Source: Ancylobacter polymorphus
GTDB lineage: Bacteria > Pseudomonadota > Alphaproteobacteria > Rhizobiales > Xanthobacteraceae
Reading direction: 5' to 3'
NCBI RefSeq assembly: GCF_022836935.1
Contig: NZ_CP083239.1
Span: 2,990,001 to 3,054,000, forward strand
Length of the DNA stretch: 64,000 bases
Shown: piece after piece, positions 17,601 to 28,650 of the stretch
Layout of the letters: each line of letters begins with the position of its first letter
How positions within the stretch are numbered: the stretch's first letter is position 1
The notes under the pieces: generated by a model
Told to the model about the DNA's origin: nothing
Seen by the model: the letters and a program-made list of their open reading frames with translations, nothing else
Database searches by the model: none
Position numbers and translations under genes: made by a program

Positions 17601-18407
17601 ATGGCAGGCTCCACACCGATTGCGGTGACGATGGCGGGCTCGGACAGCGGCGGCGGCGCCGGCATCCAGGCCGATCTCAAGACCTTTTCCGCGCTCGGCG
17701 TCTATGGCGCCAGCGTCATCACCGCGCTGACCGCGCAGAACACGCGCGGCGTCACCGGCATTCACGACGTGCCGCCCGCCTTCATCGCCGCGCAGATCGA
17801 CGCCGTATTGTCCGATCTCGCGGTCGATGCGGTGAAAATCGGCATGCTCTCGCGCCCCGAGGCGATCACCGAAGTGGCGTCGGGCCTCGTGCGGCACGGC
17901 GTGTCGGCGGTGGTGCTCGATCCCGTGATGATCGCCGCCTCCGGCGACCGGCTGCTGGTGCCGGAAGCCATCGACACGCTGCGCCGGGAATTGCTGCCGC
18001 AGGCGCTGCTGATCACGCCGAACCTGCCGGAAGCCGCCGCGCTGCTGGAGGCGGCTCCGGCGGAAGACCTCGCCAGCGTGCGCGCACAGGCGCAGCTGCT
18101 GCTGGCGATGGGCCCGCGCGCCGTGCTGATCAAGGGCGGGCATGGCGAGGGGCCGGACAGCATCGACGTGCTGCTCGATTCGGACGGCTTCGTGGAGTTC
18201 ACCGCGCCGCGCATCGTCACCCGCAACACCCATGGCACCGGCTGCACGCTGTCGTCCGCCATCGCCGCCGGCCTCGCCAAGGGGCTCGGCCTGCGCGAGG
18301 CGGTGGCGGCGGCGAAGGACTATCTGACCAAGGCGCTGGCCCGCTCGGAAGAACTCGCCATCGGCCAGGGCCACGGGCCGGTGCACCACTTCCACGCCTG
18401 GTGGTGA
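17601..18407 (+). CDS. thiD: Hydroxymethylpyrimidine/phosphomethylpyrimidine kinase
   Basis: The 268-residue ribokinase-fold enzyme phosphorylates HMP and HMP-P in thiamine synthesis. Visible are MAGSDSGGGAGIQADLKTF (substrate-binding glycines), VVLDPVM, LLITPNLPEA and the catalytic-Cys loop THGTGCTLSSA (~C214). I use the ATG at 17601 with a strong ggggagg 6 bases upstream; an upstream in-frame ATG at 17514 lies inside the riboswitch. The TPP riboswitch immediately upstream confirms the role. Confidence 0.96.
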   Translation: MAGSTPIAVTMAGSDSGGGAGIQADLKTFSALGVYGASVITALTAQNTRGVTGIHDVPPAFIAAQIDAVLSDLAVDAVKIGMLSRPEAITEVASGLVRHGVSAVVLDPVMIAASGDRLLVPEAIDTLRRELLPQALLITPNLPEAAALLEAAPAEDLASVRAQAQLLLAMGPRAVLIKGGHGEGPDSIDVLLDSDGFVEFTAPRIVTRNTHGTGCTLSSAIAAGLAKGLGLREAVAAAKDYLTKALARSEELAIGQGHGPVHHFHAWW

Positions 18408-18472
18408 GCACGCCGATGGTGCGGCGGCGCGCGGCCTGCTAAGCCGGGCGACGCCTCCGCGAGCCGCCCCCC

Positions 18473-19651
18473 GTGCCCCTCATCGCCCCCCGCCACGCCA
18501 TCGCCGCCGTCTATGCCGGGCTGTTCTTCGGCATCGGCGTGTTCATGCCGTTCTTTCCGGTCTGGCTGGAGGGGCGGGGCTTCGACGCGGCGATGATCGC
18601 GCTGGCGCTCGCCGTGCCGCAGGTGGTGCGCCTCGTCACCATGCCGCTGGGCGGCCTGCTGGCGGACCGCAGCGGGCGCCCGCGCGCGACGCTCATCGTC
18701 TATGCCGCCGCCACCGCCCTGTGCTTCGCCGGCATCGCTTTCGCCCCCAGCGCGACCTTCATCCTCATCGGGCTCGGCCTCGCCGCCGTGTTCTGGCAGC
18801 CGAGCCTGCCGGTGCTTGACGCCTATGCGGTGGCGCGCCGGCGCGAAGGGCTCATCGATTATGGAAGGGTGCGATTGTGGGGCTCGGCGGCCTTCATCGG
18901 CGGCAATTTGCTGGCCGGCGGCCTGCTCGGCGGGGCGTTTCTCGTCGCGGTGCCGCCGGACACGGTGATCTGGCTGATCGCCGGGGCGAGCATTGCGGCG
19001 GCGCTGGCGGCGGCGACCCTGCGCGAGGTGCGCCCGGCACCGCATGAGACGGCGCGGCCGAGCGGCTTTGCCCTCGCCGGTCTCGCGCCGGTGCTGTTCG
19101 TCGGCATGGCGGCGGCGGCGCTGGTGCAGGGCTCGCACGCCGTGCTCTACGCCTTCGCCTCGCTGATGTGGCAGGGCAAGGGGCTGTCCAGCACGCTCAT
19201 CGGCCTGCTCTGGTCGCTCGGCGTGCTGGCGGAGGTGGTGCTGTTCCACTACGGCACGCGCGTGACGCGCCGGCTGGGGCCGGAAAGACTGCTGCTGATC
19301 GGCGGGCTGGCCGGGGTGCTGCGCTTCGCCGTCATGGCGACGGACCCGCCGCTGCTGCTCCTCCTCCTCTTGCAGCCGCTGCACGCCTTCACCTTCGGCT
19401 GCACCTATCTCGGCGCGGTGGAACTCGTCGCCCGCCATGCCCCGCCCGGGCGCGGGGCGAGCGTGCAGGCGCTGGCGGCCTGGGCAACGGCGATCGCCAT
19501 GGCCGGCGCGACGCTCGCCGCCGGCCCGCTCTGGCAGGCTTTCGGCCCCGGCGCGTTCTTCGCCTCAAGCGGGCTGGCGCTGGCGGGAACCGGGCTCGCG
19601 CTCGTCGCCGGACGGCTGCGTCAGCCCCACAGCGCGGGTTCGGGCGGATAG
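18473..19651 (+). CDS. MFS transporter, PPP/HcaT-like
   Basis: The 392-residue protein (GTG start) has 12 predicted helices and the MFS_1-like/phenylpropionate-permease signatures GLFFGIGVFMPFFPVWLEGRG, GGLLADRSGRPR and DYGRVRLWGSAAFI. It takes up or exports a small organic solute. Its 3' end overlaps the convergent dipeptide epimerase gene by 31 bp. The substrate is unknown. Confidence 0.85.
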   Translation: MPLIAPRHAIAAVYAGLFFGIGVFMPFFPVWLEGRGFDAAMIALALAVPQVVRLVTMPLGGLLADRSGRPRATLIVYAAATALCFAGIAFAPSATFILIGLGLAAVFWQPSLPVLDAYAVARRREGLIDYGRVRLWGSAAFIGGNLLAGGLLGGAFLVAVPPDTVIWLIAGASIAAALAAATLREVRPAPHETARPSGFALAGLAPVLFVGMAAAALVQGSHAVLYAFASLMWQGKGLSSTLIGLLWSLGVLAEVVLFHYGTRVTRRLGPERLLLIGGLAGVLRFAVMATDPPLLLLLLLQPLHAFTFGCTYLGAVELVARHAPPGRGASVQALAAWATAIAMAGATLAAGPLWQAFGPGAFFASSGLALAGTGLALVAGRLRQPHSAGSGG

Positions 19652-20610
19652 ACGCGGCTGCCCTCATAGCGCAGCGCCGGGGTGCGGTCGGCCGCCAGCA
19701 GCAGCGGGCCGTCGAGATCGACGAAGCGCGCCAGCGGCGCCAGCAGCAGCGCCGGCGCCATGGCAAGCGAGGTGCCGACCATGCAGCCGACCATGATGTC
19801 GAGCCCGGCCGTCTGCGCGGCGCGGGCGAGCAGCAGCGCCTCGGTCAGCCCGCCGGTCTTGTCCAGCTTGATGTTGAGCGCGTCATAGCGCCCGGCGAGC
19901 GCGTCGAGGCTTTCCAGCCCGTGCGCGCTTTCATCGGCGCAGACAGGCACCGGGCGGGCGATGGCGGCGAGACGGGCATCGTCGGCGGCAGGCAGGGGCT
20001 GTTCCACCAGTTCGACCCCGACCTTTGCGCAGGCGGCGAGATGGGCCTCCAGGCTGTCGCCCGTCCAGCCCTCATTGGCATCGACGATCAGCCGCGCCTG
20101 CGGCACCGCCGCGCGGATGGCGTTGAGGCGGGCGACATCGCCCTCGGCGCCGAGCTTCAGCTTGAGCAGTTCGTGCCCCGCTTCCTCGATGGCCGCGCGC
20201 GCCGCCTGCGCCATCGCTTCCGGCGTGTCGAGGCTGAGCGTGTAGGCGGTGACCACCGGCTGCGGCGCCGGCAGTCCGGCCATCTCGAAGGCGCGCATCC
20301 GCGCCCGCTTGGCGTCGAGGTCCCACATCGCGCAGTCAATGGCGTTGCGCGCCGCGCCGGGCGGCAGGACGCTCATCAGGTCCTCGCGCCGCAGCCCCTC
20401 CGCGACCAGCGTTTTCAGCGCCGCGAGCTGGGCGACGACCCCCTCCACGCTCTCGCCATATCGGGCATAGGGTACGCATTCGCCCCGCCCGACATGGGCC
20501 CCGTCGCGCAGCTCGACGGTGACGACGGCGGCCTCGGTCTTGGAGCCGCGGGCGATGGTGAAGGTGCCGCGTATGGGAAAACGCTCGGCGGTGATGAGAA
20601 GATCGGTCAT
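19621..20610 (-). CDS. L-Ala-D/L-Glu (dipeptide) epimerase, enolase superfamily
   Basis: The 329-residue protein matches the muconate-lactonizing subgroup epimerases: KLKLGAEGD (the K-x-K acid/base lysines), IVDANEGW, ELVEQPLPA, VCADES (three metal ligands), NIKLDKTGGL and GCMVGTSLAMAPALLLA with a final DLDGPLLL. These enzymes epimerise L-Ala-D-Glu from murein turnover. The ATG at 20610 begins the family alignment; the frame continues upstream only as non-similar sequence. Confidence 0.9.
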   Translation of the reverse strand: MTDLLITAERFPIRGTFTIARGSKTEAAVVTVELRDGAHVGRGECVPYARYGESVEGVVAQLAALKTLVAEGLRREDLMSVLPPGAARNAIDCAMWDLDAKRARMRAFEMAGLPAPQPVVTAYTLSLDTPEAMAQAARAAIEEAGHELLKLKLGAEGDVARLNAIRAAVPQARLIVDANEGWTGDSLEAHLAACAKVGVELVEQPLPAADDARLAAIARPVPVCADESAHGLESLDALAGRYDALNIKLDKTGGLTEALLLARAAQTAGLDIMVGCMVGTSLAMAPALLLAPLARFVDLDGPLLLAADRTPALRYEGSRVYPPEPALWG

Positions 20611-20843
20611 GGCGGAAGCCGTCCGGAGGGAGAATCGCACCGCCCATGATAAGGTCGGGCGCGCCCCGCCGGGCGTCGCCGCGAAAGCACACCCGACGCG
20701 ATTAAGTCGTCGCGCTGCCGTCATTAATCCCGAATCGCCGCCGGCTCTCTCGACGGCTGCGGCACCCCCCGCTAGAAACGCGGAGCGAGTTCTGGTGGCG
20801 GCGTCGCGGCCGTGGCGTGGTCGTGTCCGCAGGGAGGGTCATC

Positions 20844-21992
20844 TTGGGAGCTGCTGAAGCGCCGCTTCTGGCCACCGCCCGCAATGGCCGCGAACTCGTG
20901 TTCGTGGGCAATGGCCGCTGGGTGGCCGGGCAGGGCCGTGCGCTGGAAGGCTCCGTGGATGCCGCCCTCGCCGAGGTGGCTTCCGGCGCCAGCGAAACCG
21001 CGCGCATCGACCTTTCCGGCGTGCGCAGCCTCGACACGCTCGGCGCCGTGGTGCTCGACCGGCTGCTGCAGGCGCTCGACAAGGCGAACATCCGGTTCCA
21101 GATCGTCGGGCTGGAACGCCGCTTCCGCCCGCTGCTCGACGACATCATCAAGGGCAGCCACGCCCATCCGCCGCGCCGGCGGAAGGTGAACCCGATTCTC
21201 GGCGGTATCCAGCTCATCGGCAAGACGATGGCGTCGACGGCCGAGGACGGGCTGGCGCTGCTCTCCTTCATCGGCGCGGTGGTGGCGGCGCTGCTGCGGG
21301 TGCTGGTGCGCCCGCTCAGCTTCCGTTTCACCTCGATGATCTATCATCTGGAGCGGACGGGGCTGCGCGCGGTGCCGATCGTGGCGCTGATCACCTTCCT
21401 CATCGGCTGCATCATCGCCCAGCAGGGCATCTTCCATTTCCGCAAATTCGGCGCCACCACCTATGTCGTCGACATGGTGGGCATTCTCACCCTGCGTGAA
21501 CTCGGCGTGCTGATCGTTTCGATCATGGTCGCCGGCCGTTCCGGCAGCGCCTTCACCGCCGAACTCGGCTCCATGCGCATGCGCGAGGAGGTCGACGCGC
21601 TGCGGGTCATGGGGTTCGATCCCAATGAGGTGCTGGTGCTGCCGCGTTTGATCGCGCTCATCATCGCCGTGCCGCTGCTCACCTTCATCGGCAATATGTG
21701 CGCGCTGTTCGGCGGCGGGCTGGTGGTCTGGCTCTATGGCGGCATCTCGCCGGAAATCTTCATCACCCGGCTGCAGGAGGCCATCGCGCTGAACACGTTC
21801 GAGGTCGGCATGATCAAGGCGCCGTTCATGGCGGCGATCATCGGCCTCATCGCCTGCATGGAGGGCATGCGGGTAGGCGGCAGCGCCGAGTCGCTCGGCG
21901 CCCACACCACCGCCTCCGTCGTGAAGGCCATCTTCCTGGTGATCGTGGTGGACGGGCTGTTCGCCATGTTCTTCGCCGCGATCGACATGTGA
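20844..21992 (+). CDS. mlaE: MlaE-family ABC permease with N-terminal STAS domain
   Basis: This protein of about 382 residues begins with a STAS domain (IDLSGVRSLDTLGAVVLDRLL) and continues into the MlaE permease with GILTLRELGVLIVSIMVAGRSGSAFTAELG-type core and EEVDALRVMGFDP. It is the membrane component of a retrograde or anterograde phospholipid transporter. The TTG at 20844 has AGGGAGG 6 bases upstream, better than the GTG at 20817. It begins the mlaE-F-D-lipoprotein operon. Confidence 0.92.
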   Translation: MGAAEAPLLATARNGRELVFVGNGRWVAGQGRALEGSVDAALAEVASGASETARIDLSGVRSLDTLGAVVLDRLLQALDKANIRFQIVGLERRFRPLLDDIIKGSHAHPPRRRKVNPILGGIQLIGKTMASTAEDGLALLSFIGAVVAALLRVLVRPLSFRFTSMIYHLERTGLRAVPIVALITFLIGCIIAQQGIFHFRKFGATTYVVDMVGILTLRELGVLIVSIMVAGRSGSAFTAELGSMRMREEVDALRVMGFDPNEVLVLPRLIALIIAVPLLTFIGNMCALFGGGLVVWLYGGISPEIFITRLQEAIALNTFEVGMIKAPFMAAIIGLIACMEGMRVGGSAESLGAHTTASVVKAIFLVIVVDGLFAMFFAAIDM

Positions 21993-22000
21993 GGGCGGCG

Positions 22001-22831
22001 ATGCAGATGGACAGCGCAACCCAGGCTTCCAATGGCGCGATCCCCGAAGTGGCGCCGGGCGAGCCGATCATCCATGTCCGCGACCTCGTGGTCGGCTTTG
22101 GCGAGCGCACCATTCTCAAGGGACTGTCGCTCGATGTGATGCGCGGGGAGATTCTCGGCTTCGTCGGCGCGTCCGGCGGCGGCAAGTCGGTGCTCACCCG
22201 CACCATTCTCGGCCTGGTGCCCAAGCGCGCCGGCACGGTGGCGGTGTTCGGGCAGGATCTCGACGGCCTGACCTTCGAGGGCCGCCGCGCGCTGGAGCAG
22301 CGCTGGGGCGTGCTGTTTCAGCAGGGGGCGCTGTTCTCCTCGCTGAGCGTGCGGCAGAACATTCAGTTTCCGATGCGCGAATATCTCGATCTGTCGCAGG
22401 GGCTGATGGACGAGCTCACCATCGCTAAGCTCGAAATGGTCGGCCTGACCGCCGATGCGGCGGAAAAGGCGCCTTCCGAGCTTTCCGGCGGCATGATCAA
22501 GCGCGCGGCGCTGGCGCGGGCGCTGGCGCTCGACCCGGAAATCCTGTTCCTCGACGAGCCAACCTCGGGCCTCGACCCGATCGGCGCTGGCGAGTTCGAC
22601 GAACTGATCGCCACGCTGCAGCAGACTTTGGGGCTGACCGTATTCATGGTAACCCACGATCTCGACAGCCTGCACACGGTCTGCGACCGCATCGCGGCCC
22701 TCGCCGACGGCAAGGTCGTGGCGGTGGGGCCGATCGACACCATGCTGGCGTCGAAGCACCCCTGGGTTTCGGCTTATTTCCACGGAAAGCGGGCGCGCGC
22801 CGCCGGCTTCGGTTCTGAGGGGGCGCGCTGA
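22001..22831 (+). CDS. mlaF: MlaF-family ABC transporter ATP-binding protein
   Basis: The 276-residue protein has Walker A GASGGGKSVL, signature SGGMIKRAALARAL, Walker B EILFLDEPTSGLDP and a switch histidine MVTHDLDS. The FQQGALFSSLSVRQN Q-loop region is characteristic of Mla ATPases. It powers MlaE at the inner membrane. It starts 8 bp after mlaE and ends 7 bp before mlaD. Confidence 0.94.
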   Translation: MQMDSATQASNGAIPEVAPGEPIIHVRDLVVGFGERTILKGLSLDVMRGEILGFVGASGGGKSVLTRTILGLVPKRAGTVAVFGQDLDGLTFEGRRALEQRWGVLFQQGALFSSLSVRQNIQFPMREYLDLSQGLMDELTIAKLEMVGLTADAAEKAPSELSGGMIKRAALARALALDPEILFLDEPTSGLDPIGAGEFDELIATLQQTLGLTVFMVTHDLDSLHTVCDRIAALADGKVVAVGPIDTMLASKHPWVSAYFHGKRARAAGFGSEGAR

Positions 22832-22838
22832 GGAGATC

Positions 22839-23885
22839 ATGGAGACACGCGCCAATTACACGATCATCGGGCTGTTCACCCTGGCCGTCGTCGCGGCGGG
22901 GTTCGCCTTTGTCTGGTGGTTCACCGGCTCGGCCAGCCGCGGGCCGCGCACCTCCTATGATGTGGTGTTCAGCGGTGTGGTGAGCGGGCTGCAGACCGGT
23001 TCGGCCGTCACCTTCAACGGCATTCCCGTCGGTGAAGTGACGGCGCTGCGCCTCGACGCGCAGGATCCGCGCAAGGTGATCGCCCGCATCGCGGTGCAGC
23101 CGGACACGCCGATCAAGTCCGACACCCGCGCCACGCTGGATTCGCAATTGCTCACCGGCCTCGCCTCGGTCGGCCTCGTCGGCGGCTCCACCCAGGCGAC
23201 GCCGCTGCCCGCGCCGGCGGAAGGGCAGTTGCCGCGGATCGACGCCGACACCTCGGCGGTGCAGGACCTGATGCGCACGGCCCGCGAGGTGCTCGGCCGC
23301 GTCAACGACATCGCCATCCGCGTCGACGATCTCGTCAAGGCCAACGACGCCAAGATTTCCTCTGTTATCGACAATGTCGACAAGTTCACCACCGCCCTCG
23401 GCGAGAACTCCGGCAATATCGACACCTTCCTCAAGGAAATGGGCGGCGCGGCGAAGCGCATCTCCTCGCTGGCTGAGAATCTCGACAAGCTGGTGGTTTC
23501 CGTCGACCCGGAGAAGCTCGGTAATACCGTCAACGATATCAGCGCCTTCACCGCCCAGCTCGGCACCATGGCCGACAAGGTCAACGTGATCCTCGACAAT
23601 GTGAACGCGATGACCACGAGCGAGGAAGGCAAGGGCATGTTCAACGAGATTTCCGGCGCGGCCGCCGAAGTGCGCAAGCTCGCCGCCAATCTCGACACCC
23701 GCACCGCCGAGCTTTCCGCCAATCTCAACAAGTTCACCGGGCCCGGCCTGCGGCAATACGAGGCGCTGGCGGTGGACGGACGGCGCACGCTGGGCGAAAT
23801 CGAGCGTGTGTTCCGGAATTTCGAGCGCAATCCGCGCCAGTTCATCTTTGGCGGGTCGAACGTACCCAGCTACAATGGGCGCTAG
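22839..23885 (+). CDS. mlaD: MCE-domain substrate-binding protein (MlaD family)
   Basis: The 348-residue protein has one N-terminal membrane helix (IIGLFTLAVVAAGFAFVWWF) and an MCE domain (SYDVVFSGVVSGLQTGSAVTFNGIPVGEVTAL, then LDSQLLTGLASVGLVGG). The C-terminal ~200 residues are a long helical region that may build a periplasmic tube or needle. It is longer than E. coli MlaD (183 residues), as usual in alphaproteobacteria. It carries lipid between MlaEF and the outer-membrane side. Confidence 0.92.
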   Translation: METRANYTIIGLFTLAVVAAGFAFVWWFTGSASRGPRTSYDVVFSGVVSGLQTGSAVTFNGIPVGEVTALRLDAQDPRKVIARIAVQPDTPIKSDTRATLDSQLLTGLASVGLVGGSTQATPLPAPAEGQLPRIDADTSAVQDLMRTAREVLGRVNDIAIRVDDLVKANDAKISSVIDNVDKFTTALGENSGNIDTFLKEMGGAAKRISSLAENLDKLVVSVDPEKLGNTVNDISAFTAQLGTMADKVNVILDNVNAMTTSEEGKGMFNEISGAAAEVRKLAANLDTRTAELSANLNKFTGPGLRQYEALAVDGRRTLGEIERVFRNFERNPRQFIFGGSNVPSYNGR

Positions 23886-23888
23886 GCG

Positions 23889-24596
23889 ATGGGGCGCCAG
23901 ATGATGGGAATTCGGAAAGCCGAGGACGGGGGCAGGGGCGTTCGCGTGAGTTGTGACGAGATGGGCGCCCGCACCGCCGGGCGCGGGATGCGGCCGGGCC
24001 GGGTTGCCGGCACGGTCGGACTGCTGATGCTGGCGCTGTCGCTCGGCGGCTGCGGCACGCTGCTGTCCGGCGGCGACAAGGCGGTGCCGACCTTCGATCT
24101 CAGCGCCCCCGCCGATTTCAACGCCCCGCGTCGTGGCACCGGCCTGCTGGTGGTCGGCCCGCCCACCGCGCTGGCCGTGCTCGACACCGAGCGGATCGTG
24201 GTCGAGCCGCAGCCTGGGCAGATTACCTATCTCGACCAGGCGCAGTGGAGCGACCGGCTGCCGGCGCTGTTCCAGGCGCGGCTGATCGAATCCTTCGAGA
24301 ACGGCAACCGCGCCCGTTCGGTCGGCCGGGCCGGTGACGGCCTGAACGCCGACTACACCCTGCTGTCGGATCTGCGCGCCTTCGGCATCCGCACCTATGA
24401 TGGCGGGCCGGTGGCGGTGGTCGAGGTGTCGGTCAAGATCGTCGGCGCCAGTTCGGGCCGCATCGTCGCCGCACAGGTGTTCACCGCCCGCGCGCCGGCG
24501 GCCTCGACCAGCGGGCCGGACGCGACGGCGGCGCTCGATCAGGCCTCGGACCAGGTGTTCGTCGAGCTGGTGCGCTGGGCGTCCAGCCGGTTCTGA
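23889..24596 (+). CDS. ABC-type transport auxiliary lipoprotein (PqiC/YmbA-like)
   Basis: The protein is up to 235 residues, 3 bp after mlaD. A lipobox ALSLGGC follows a hydrophobic stretch; with the ATG at 23988 the lipid-anchored Cys would be residue 22, so that is the likely true start. The body (FDLSAPADF, LLVVGPPTALAVLDTERIVV, WSDRLPALFQARLIESFENG, ADYTLLSDLRAF) matches the ABC_trans_aux domain found with MCE systems. It is probably an outer-membrane lipoprotein partner of the Mla transporter. Confidence 0.85.
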   Translation: MGRQMMGIRKAEDGGRGVRVSCDEMGARTAGRGMRPGRVAGTVGLLMLALSLGGCGTLLSGGDKAVPTFDLSAPADFNAPRRGTGLLVVGPPTALAVLDTERIVVEPQPGQITYLDQAQWSDRLPALFQARLIESFENGNRARSVGRAGDGLNADYTLLSDLRAFGIRTYDGGPVAVVEVSVKIVGASSGRIVAAQVFTARAPAASTSGPDATAALDQASDQVFVELVRWASSRF

Positions 24597-24645
24597 GCCG
24601 GCGCGGCCCCCGCTGGCGCTGGCCCCCAACCCTCGCCCTAGATGC

Positions 24646-24675
24646 AAAAAAGCCCGGCTTGCGCCGGGCTTTTTC
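24646..24675. terminator. Bidirectional rho-independent terminator
   Basis: The stem agcccggc (24651-24658) with gccgggct (24663-24670), loop ttgc, is flanked by an A-run to the left and TTTTT to the right. It ends the mla operon and the converging barrel-protein gene. Confidence 0.9.
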
Positions 24676-24701
24676 ATTCATCGGACAATCGACCGTGTGG
24701 A

Positions 24702-25499
24702 TCAGAACTTGTAGCTGATCGCGGCGCGGACGATGTTGCTGGTCAGGTCCGCCTTGGCGCTGACATAGCTGCCCGGGGCGCCGGCGAGATAGGTGGTCAC
24801 GTTGGTGTCCCCGAGGTCGACATAGAGATATTCGCCGCGCAGGATCCAGTTGTCGGTGAGGGCGTATTCGAGGCCGGCACCCAGTGTCCAGCCGGTGTTC
24901 ACCTTGTCATAGGAGCCTGACGCAGCGGTGGTGAAGTCCGGCGCGCCGGCGCCGTTGAGCCCCATCACCGTGGTCGAGCCGCTCACCTTGCCATAGGCGA
25001 AGCCGCCGGTGCCGTAGACCAGCAGGCGGTCGAAGGCGTAGCCGAGGCGTGCGCGCACGGTGCCGAACCATTCCAGCTCGGCGCTCGTCTGGTAGTAGGG
25101 GCCGTCCACCGTGGCGTAGAAGGAGCGGCTGTCCTCGGCGCCGGTCCACTGGAAATCGGCCTCAATGCCGACCACCACATTGTTGGTGAACTGATAGTTG
25201 TAGCCGATCTGGCCGCCGGCGACCCAGCCATCCATGTTGCCGAACTTCACGTCGTTGCCGGCATAGAGGCCGCCCGGCGTATAGACGCCGCCGAGGCTGT
25301 CGAAGAACAGGACATCGGTCGCCTTGGAATCGCCCCAGCCATAGCCGGCATTGCCGCCGAGATAGAAGCCGGTCCAGGAGAAGGCCGGCACGAACACCTG
25401 CACGGGCTCAGCCTTGACGGGGTAGGGCAGGTCGGCGGCGAAGCTGGCGGTGCCGGTGGCCAGCAGGGCGGCCGCGCCGAGAAGCAGCGAGCGGTTCAT
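24702..25499 (-). CDS. Outer membrane beta-barrel protein (Omp25/Omp31-like)
   Basis: The 265-residue precursor has a signal peptide ending ASFA-ADLP, then FSWTGFYLGGNAGYGWGDS, the usual entry of alphaproteobacterial porin-like barrels. Later strands include GGQIGYNYQFTNNVVVGIE, VRARLGYAFDRLLVYGTGG and a final ISYKF with C-terminal Phe. It is a structural outer-membrane protein. The ATG at 25499 has ggaga upstream; an open frame continues to 25823 with no signal-peptide logic. Confidence 0.9.
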   Translation of the reverse strand: MNRSLLLGAAALLATGTASFAADLPYPVKAEPVQVFVPAFSWTGFYLGGNAGYGWGDSKATDVLFFDSLGGVYTPGGLYAGNDVKFGNMDGWVAGGQIGYNYQFTNNVVVGIEADFQWTGAEDSRSFYATVDGPYYQTSAELEWFGTVRARLGYAFDRLLVYGTGGFAYGKVSGSTTVMGLNGAGAPDFTTAASGSYDKVNTGWTLGAGLEYALTDNWILRGEYLYVDLGDTNVTTYLAGAPGSYVSAKADLTSNIVRAAISYKF

Positions 25500-25670
25500 G
25501 GGGTTCTCCAGGGTGAACGAACTGCCGGGATAATGACATTGCCGGCAATAGGTTCGGCCGTGGGTGAATACCCCGCGCGTTGTTCCGGGTGGTGTGTCGG
25601 AAATGCGACACTCATGGTTGCTTGGTACCATTCCCGGCCAGGATTGGCCCTCCCAGGCCTCCGACGGACG

Positions 25671-25698
25671 AAAAAAGGCGCGGCTTGCGCCGCGCCCT
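25671..25698 (-). terminator. Rho-independent terminator downstream of groEL
   Basis: On the minus strand, ggcgcggc/gccgcgcc (25677-25684 with 25689-25696) forms an 8-bp stem with a 4-base loop followed by TTTTTT (25671-25676). It lies about 185 bp past the groEL stop, after the tandem repeat, and is the probable end of the groESL transcript. Confidence 0.85.
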
Positions 25699-25716
25699 TT
25701 CGTAAGTCGAGAGAGA

Positions 25717-27534
<1,818 letters not shown>

Positions 27535-27575
27535 TTACTCCGGTGATGCGTTGCGAGCAGCGGGAAGAGGCTGGC

Positions 27576-27890
27576 TCAGGCGGCCTTCTTGGAAGCGGCG
27601 ACGCCTTCGAGCACGCCAAGGATGTCGGACTCCTTCATGATGAGGTAGTCGACGCCGTCGATCTTGACCTCGGTGCCCGACCACTTGCCGAACAGCACGC
27701 GGTCGCCCGCCTTCACATCGAGGGGGACCAGCTTGCCGGCCTCGTCGCGGGCCCCGGGGCCGGCGGCGACGACTTCGCCCTGCGAGGGCTTTTCCTTGGC
27801 CGTATCGGGAATGATGATGCCGCCCGCGGTCTTCTCTTCCGCTTCGATACGCTTGACCACCACGCGGTCATGCAGGGGACGGAACTTCAT
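27576..27890 (-). CDS. groES: Co-chaperonin GroES (10 kDa)
   Basis: The 104-residue protein starts [16 protein letters not shown] and contains the mobile loop [18 protein letters not shown], then [18 protein letters not shown] and DILGVLE. It caps GroEL. It is the first gene of the groESL operon and the CIRCE operator lies 136 bp upstream of its ATG. The length is normal. Confidence 0.98.
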   Translation of the reverse strand: MKFRPLHDRVVVKRIEAEEKTAGGIIIPDTAKEKPSQGEVVAAGPGARDEAGKLVPLDVKAGDRVLFGKWSGTEVKIDGVDYLIMKESDILGVLEGVAASKKAA

Positions 27891-28025
27891 CGGCTCTCTC
27901 CAATCGTGAACGATCGTTTGATCCTGCCACCGCGCCCGCCAGCCCGGACGGCATGGGGTATCGCGCGGTGCCGTGCGACATCTAGGCGCCGGGGAAAGGG
28001 GGCGCAAGGTGCGGGCGGCAAAAAA

Positions 28026-28052
28026 TTGGCAGTCTCGGAAAGAGAGTGCCAA
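28026..28052 (-). promoter_or_regulatory. CIRCE element (HrcA operator)
   Basis: The inverted repeat ttggcagtc-N9-gagtgccaa has the exact 9-9-9 layout of CIRCE (consensus TTAGCACTC-N9-GAGTGCTAA), with arms matching at most positions. It lies between groES and the divergent usg gene, on the groES side, so HrcA should repress groESL. Confidence 0.93.
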
Positions 28053-28191
28053 TGCGGGCCGGTCGGCGCTGTCAGCACTCCGTCGCATATGCTGCTAATG
28101 CATTGATTTTGAACGTTTATTGCGATTTTTAACCTTGCCGCGCCGTCGTGCCGGCGGCACACTTCCCTCTCGTCACGAAAGGAGGTTCCGC

Positions 28192-28527
28192 ATGACCGAT
28201 CATGAAGGTTCGTCGCGTGGTGTTGCGTCGCCGGCCGCGACGGAGGGGGCAGGGGGGCATGTCTCGGCGGATTTCCGCCGTCAGCTGGAGGGCTACGGTC
28301 TCACCACCGCCCATATCCTGTACCGCATGCCCGACCATCCCGGCATTCTGCAGAGCTTTCTCTGGCAGCATTACGACCTCTGCCCGCATTTCCCCGAGCT
28401 GAAGCGCTTCCTGGATTTCTGGGCGCGCGAGCTGGAGGGCCCGCTGCACTCCGTGCGCGTGGCGCATGCGCGGCTCATCGGGCCAGCCGAGCTGCGGCGG
28501 GTGGACAGCGAGTTCCGGCTGAACTGA
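28192..28527 (+). CDS. Usg family protein
   Basis: The 111-residue protein has an unstructured N-terminal ~25 residues, then the Usg-like domain: DFRRQLEGYGLTTAHILYRMPDHP, LQSFLWQHYDLCPHFPELKRFL and a final EFRLN. The family is restricted mainly to alphaproteobacteria and its function is unknown. A strong aaaggagg 6-7 bases before the ATG at 28192 decides the start. It is divergent from groESL. Confidence 0.88.
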   Translation: MTDHEGSSRGVASPAATEGAGGHVSADFRRQLEGYGLTTAHILYRMPDHPGILQSFLWQHYDLCPHFPELKRFLDFWARELEGPLHSVRVAHARLIGPAELRRVDSEFRLN

Positions 28528-28650
28528 GGCCGGGCGACCTGCCCTTCTTTTGAGCGTGCCTGCCCTCTTCTTGCCGCGCGCGACGTGCTATGAGCGCGGA
28601 AGAGGGGGCCGGCCCGGCGCCCGAGGAAAGTCAGGCAGCTGGTCACGCTG

